A stretch of DNA of 64,000 nucleotides from contig NZ_JABBCQ020000011.1 in assembly GCF_012844455.2 (NCBI RefSeq), positions 1 through 64,000 on the forward strand, in the 5' to 3' direction. The translations under genes and the position numbers were made by a program. A model generated the notes under the pieces. That model ran no database searches. It worked only from the letters and a program-made list of their open reading frames with translations, and had not been told where the DNA came from. Each line of letters begins with the position of its first letter. Within the stretch, counting starts at the first letter, position 1. Positions 61,434 through 64,000 of the stretch are shown piece by piece. This DNA comes from Comamonas suwonensis (lineage in GTDB: Bacteria > Pseudomonadota > Gammaproteobacteria > Burkholderiales > Burkholderiaceae_C).

Positions 61434-61493
61434 GCCAAGCTCATGTCATTTGAGCTTGGCAGCTGTCATCGTTTTGGCCATAAAGCTGACAGC
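61434..61493. repeat. Two tandem inverted repeats downstream of amiC
   Basis: GCCAAGCTCA/TGAGCTTGGC (61434-61460, 7-nt loop, perfect 10-bp stem) is followed by GCTGTCA/TGACAGC (61462-61493). On the minus strand they lie about 40-100 bp after the amiC stop. No T-tract follows, so they may protect the 3' end rather than terminate. Confidence 0.55.
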
Positions 61494-61530
61494 AGTGACT
61501 AATGGTTTATGGCAAGCGCGGCGGATTTGT

Positions 61531-63030
61531 TCAAACCGAGCGGCTGCGCGCCAGCGGCGGGTTGTGCGCAAAGTAGTTGCGAATGCCGCGCATCAGCGCA
61601 TCAGCCAGTTGATCGCGGTAGGCGGCAGATGCCAGCTTGGCCTCTTCTTCAGGGTTGCTGATAAAGGCGGTTTCGACCAGCACGCTGGGAATGTCTGGTG
61701 CTTTGAGTACGGCGAAACCGGCTTGCTCTACACGCGCCTTGTGCAGCTTGGCCATACCGCCAATCTCGCCCAGCAGCGAAGTACCGAGCTTGAGGCTGTC
61801 CTTGATTTGCGCCGTGGTACTCATGTCCAGCAGCATGCGCTGCACATGCCGGTCTTGCATGCCGCCCACATTCAGGCCACCCACCAGGTCAGCCTGATTT
61901 TCCTTGTTGGCCAGCCAGCGCGCCGCCGTGCTGGAGGCACCGCGTTCGCTGAGTGCAAACACGCTGGCACCGCGAGCGGCGGGTGTGGTGAAGGCATCGG
62001 CATGAATGCTGATGAACAGGTCAGCCTGCACGCGGCGGGCTTTTTCCACGCGGGTGGCAAGGGGGACGAAGAAATCGGCATCGCGGGTCATCACGGCGCG
62101 CATGGGGCTGCCGCCAATGCGGGAGTTGTTGATGCGCTCGCGCAGCAGGTGCGCCACCTTGAGCACCACATCTTTCTCGCGCAGACCGCTGGGGCCGGTG
62201 GCACCGGGGTCTTCACCGCCGTGGCCGGGGTCCAGCACCACGATGATGATGCGGTCCGTGCTTTGCGAGGTGGCAATGTTGGGCGCAGGCCGTGGCGCGG
62301 GTGCTGGTGCGGGCGCAGGCCTTGGGGCCGGAGCGGGCGCTTGAGCAATCACGGCGGGTGCTGCGGCGACCGGGGCAGGCGAGGGTGCAGGCACGCGCTG
62401 ATTGCGCTGGGCAATCAGGTCGCCCAGCGGGTCAGCCTGCGGCGCGGCGGCAATGACGGCTGGTGGCGGTGTGGTGATCAGGCCGCTGTGAGGGGTGGGT
62501 GCGGCGGCGATAGCACCGGTGCTGCCCACGCTGCTGGCATCTCGCAGGCGTTCGCTGATCAGTGCTTCCAGCGGATCCACCGCCTTGGCGGGGTACAGAT
62601 CCAGTACCAGGCGGTGCTTATAGGGGGCAATCGGCTGCAGCGTGAAGACCTGGGGGCGGGCTTCTTGTTTGAGGTCGATGACCAGTCGTACCACACCCGG
62701 TGCGAACTGGCCCACGCGGATGCTGGCGATATTCGGATCGTCGGGGCGAACCTTGGCCACCAGCTCTTTCAGGGCCGGGTTCAGATCCAGCCCTTCCACA
62801 TCGACGGCCAGGCGCGGTGGGGAGGAGACGAAGACGGGCTTGGCTGTCAGCGGAATATCGGATTCCAGTGTGACACGTGAATAATCGGGGGCGGGCCAGA
62901 TGCGCACGGCCACAATACTGGCCCCTTGCGCAATATGCTGGCGACCCAGCAGCAAGACGATGCTGCCTGCCTGCAGCAGGTTGCGCCGGGACAGACCGAA
63001 TGGAGCAGGGGTGGGGTAAGTTTTGCTCAT
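61531..63030 (-). CDS. amiC: N-acetylmuramoyl-L-alanine amidase (AmiC/AmiA type) with AMIN domain
   Basis: A 499-residue periplasmic zinc amidase that cleaves septal peptidoglycan during daughter-cell separation. The N-terminus has a Tat motif (LSRRNLLQAGSIVLLL), as in E. coli AmiC. An AMIN domain (about residues 40-150) targets the septum; a Pro/Ala-rich linker (about 190-265) follows. The Amidase_3 domain carries VVLDPGHGGEDPGA (zinc His), the Glu in GLREKDVVL, ISIHADAF (zinc His) and VLVETAFISNPEEE (catalytic Glu). It overlaps tsaE by 4 bp, the usual tsaE-ami pairing. Confidence 0.96.
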   Translation of the reverse strand: MSKTYPTPAPFGLSRRNLLQAGSIVLLLGRQHIAQGASIVAVRIWPAPDYSRVTLESDIPLTAKPVFVSSPPRLAVDVEGLDLNPALKELVAKVRPDDPNIASIRVGQFAPGVVRLVIDLKQEARPQVFTLQPIAPYKHRLVLDLYPAKAVDPLEALISERLRDASSVGSTGAIAAAPTPHSGLITTPPPAVIAAAPQADPLGDLIAQRNQRVPAPSPAPVAAAPAVIAQAPAPAPRPAPAPAPAPRPAPNIATSQSTDRIIIVVLDPGHGGEDPGATGPSGLREKDVVLKVAHLLRERINNSRIGGSPMRAVMTRDADFFVPLATRVEKARRVQADLFISIHADAFTTPAARGASVFALSERGASSTAARWLANKENQADLVGGLNVGGMQDRHVQRMLLDMSTTAQIKDSLKLGTSLLGEIGGMAKLHKARVEQAGFAVLKAPDIPSVLVETAFISNPEEEAKLASAAYRDQLADALMRGIRNYFAHNPPLARSRSV

Positions 63031-63548
63031 GCCGTAAATGCTTCAAGCACCGTGCAGCCTGCGGGGGTGCCTGCTTTGAGCGTCACCTGCCGTTGCACAT
63101 CGTCAATTGCTTCAATATGGATAGCGATGTCCGCAACAGGTGTAACCGCTGCAGCCTTTTCGGGCCATTCTGCCAGCTTGAGCCCGGGGCTTGCAAAAAT
63201 GTCGCGAAAACCCGCATCTTCCCATTCCCGTGGGTCGTCAAAGCGGTAGAAGTCAAAGTGCCAGATGGACAGGTCGCCCGCCTCATGCGGCTCCACCACG
63301 GCATAGGTGGGGCTTTTGATGCGGCCTTGCACGCCCAGAGCGCGCAGCCAGTGGCGCACCAGCGTGGTCTTGCCCGCGCCCAGGTCACCGTGCAGAGTGG
63401 CATAGGCGTTGCGCAACTGGGGCAGGGCCGCCAGTTGTTGTGCAAAACGCTGAGTATCTTGTTCGTCGCGCCAGACTATCTGTAGCTGCGCCAGCGCGGG
63501 TGCAGGATCGCTTCCTACAATTCGGGGAGTATGTTGAGCAGCAGTCAA
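63027..63548 (-). CDS. tsaE: tRNA threonylcarbamoyladenosine biosynthesis ATPase TsaE
   Basis: TsaE works with TsaB and TsaD in making t6A37 of ANN-decoding tRNAs. No in-frame ATG lies close; a TTG at 63548 with AAAGGA five bases upstream is the best start and gives 173 residues. Walker A is GDLGAGKTTLVRHWL, followed by SPTYAVVEPHE, WHFDFYRFDDPREW and LAEWPEKA. With this start its first six codons overlap the first bases of the divergent queG gene (ATG at 63531), and its ribosome site lies inside queG. A CTG start nearer the P-loop is a weaker alternative. Confidence 0.88.
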   Translation of the reverse strand: MTAAQHTPRIVGSDPAPALAQLQIVWRDEQDTQRFAQQLAALPQLRNAYATLHGDLGAGKTTLVRHWLRALGVQGRIKSPTYAVVEPHEAGDLSIWHFDFYRFDDPREWEDAGFRDIFASPGLKLAEWPEKAAAVTPVADIAIHIEAIDDVQRQVTLKAGTPAGCTVLEAFTA

Positions 63549-64000
63549 TTGATTCCTTTGATGCAAGCCTGGGCTCGCGAGCTGGGATTTTCCCAAATCG
63601 GCGTGGCGGGCGTAGATTTGTCTTCGGCAGAGCCCGGCTTGCTGCAATGGTTGGCGCAAGGGTTTCATGGCGAGATGCACTATATGCAGACCCATGGTTT
63701 AAAACGAGCGCGCCCCGCGGAATTAGTTCCCGGAACCGTGAGCGTGATTACCGTGCGCATGGATTATCTGCCCCAAGCCACGGCGGATGGTTGGCAGGCC
63801 GTGGAATGGGATCGCTTGAAGAACCCCGCCGAAGGCATTGTCTCCATCTATGCCCGGGGGCGGGATTATCACAAGGTGCTGCGCAACCGCCTGCAAAAGC
63901 TGGCCGAGCGCATTGCGCAGGAAATGGGCCCGTTTGGCCACCGCGCCTTTACTGATTCGGCCCCCGTGCTGGAGGCCGAGCTGGCCAGTCGCAGCGGCCA
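63531..64000 (+). CDS. queG: Epoxyqueuosine reductase QueG (partial, cut by window end)
   Basis: The first 156 codons are visible. GGGGAG lies just before the ATG. Typical N-terminal words are ARELGFSQIGVAGVDL, FHGEMHYMQTHGLKRARPAELVPGTVSVI and SIYARGRDYHKVLRNRLQKLAE, followed by FTDSAPVLE. QueG reduces epoxyqueuosine to queuosine in tRNA using cobalamin and two 4Fe-4S clusters; the cluster-binding cysteines are past the edge. Divergent from tsaE with overlapping 5' ends. Confidence 0.94.
   Translation, partial: MLSSSQLIPLMQAWARELGFSQIGVAGVDLSSAEPGLLQWLAQGFHGEMHYMQTHGLKRARPAELVPGTVSVITVRMDYLPQATADGWQAVEWDRLKNPAEGIVSIYARGRDYHKVLRNRLQKLAERIAQEMGPFGHRAFTDSAPVLEAELASRSG

Noticed and set aside
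1..64000. CRISPR array, insertion sequence, prophage or plasmid origin
   Set aside because: No regularly spaced direct repeats, transposase, integrase or phage structural genes were seen.

Overview
The window comes from a betaproteobacterium of the order Burkholderiales, most likely family Comamonadaceae (Comamonas or a close relative). This is inferred from gene order (rpsO-pnp, quinone oxidoreductase-tpiA-secG-tRNA-Leu-nuoA to nuoN-DUF2818-DUF1178), from a Bug/TctC-type binding protein, from betaproteobacterial protein styles, and from dispersed short repeats of a kind I associate with Comamonadaceae intergenic regions. No phage, insertion sequence or CRISPR array is visible. The DNA is mostly GC-rich with strong codon bias, so many long antisense ORFs are artefacts. 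The first 5.7 kb (pilus genes) looks clearly more AT-rich.

Layout. 1-5707 (minus): a type IV pilus minor-pilin operon, pilV-pilW-pilX-pilY1, with pilY1 running off the left edge; a small secreted protein lies upstream. 6180-9070 (plus): rpsO and pnp, with a promoter, an intervening terminator and a long leader hairpin before pnp. 9161-11367: quinone oxidoreductase, tpiA and secG, then tRNA-Leu(GAG). 11648-26082: a complete 14-subunit NADH:quinone oxidoreductase (complex I) operon closed by a strong terminator, followed by DUF2818 and DUF1178 genes. 27012-28754 (minus): a lipoprotein, ECF sigma factor and anti-sigma factor unit. 29440-34241 (plus): a LivGF-SBP-LivHM type ABC importer whose binding protein resembles the aromatic-acid CouP type. 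34380-40587 (minus): miaA, an ABC ATPase and fused FtsX permease, a VOC protein and an AttH/CrtC lipocalin-like protein. 40708-43045 (minus): a Bug binding protein and sulfatase pair.

43193-48729: an alpha/beta hydrolase, a two-domain methylglyoxal synthase, a DUF5329 protein, a cupin, a porin and NADP-glutamate dehydrogenase. 49053-57238: a LysR regulator divergent from a hydrolase-like pseudoenzyme and a tripartite RND efflux pump. 57283-64000: mutL, two glycine-zipper lipoproteins flanking a DedA protein, amiC-tsaE, and queG cut by the right edge.

The best leads are a methylglyoxal synthase whose N-terminal half looks like a decayed copy of the same fold; an HSL-type hydrolase that has lost both its nucleophile and its histidine yet sits in an efflux locus; helically phased TTGGTG repeats upstream of gdhA; an all-alpha LivF with Arg in place of the Walker A Lys; overlapping head-to-head 5' ends of tsaE and queG; and a dispersed repeat that appears to have been absorbed into the mutL linker.
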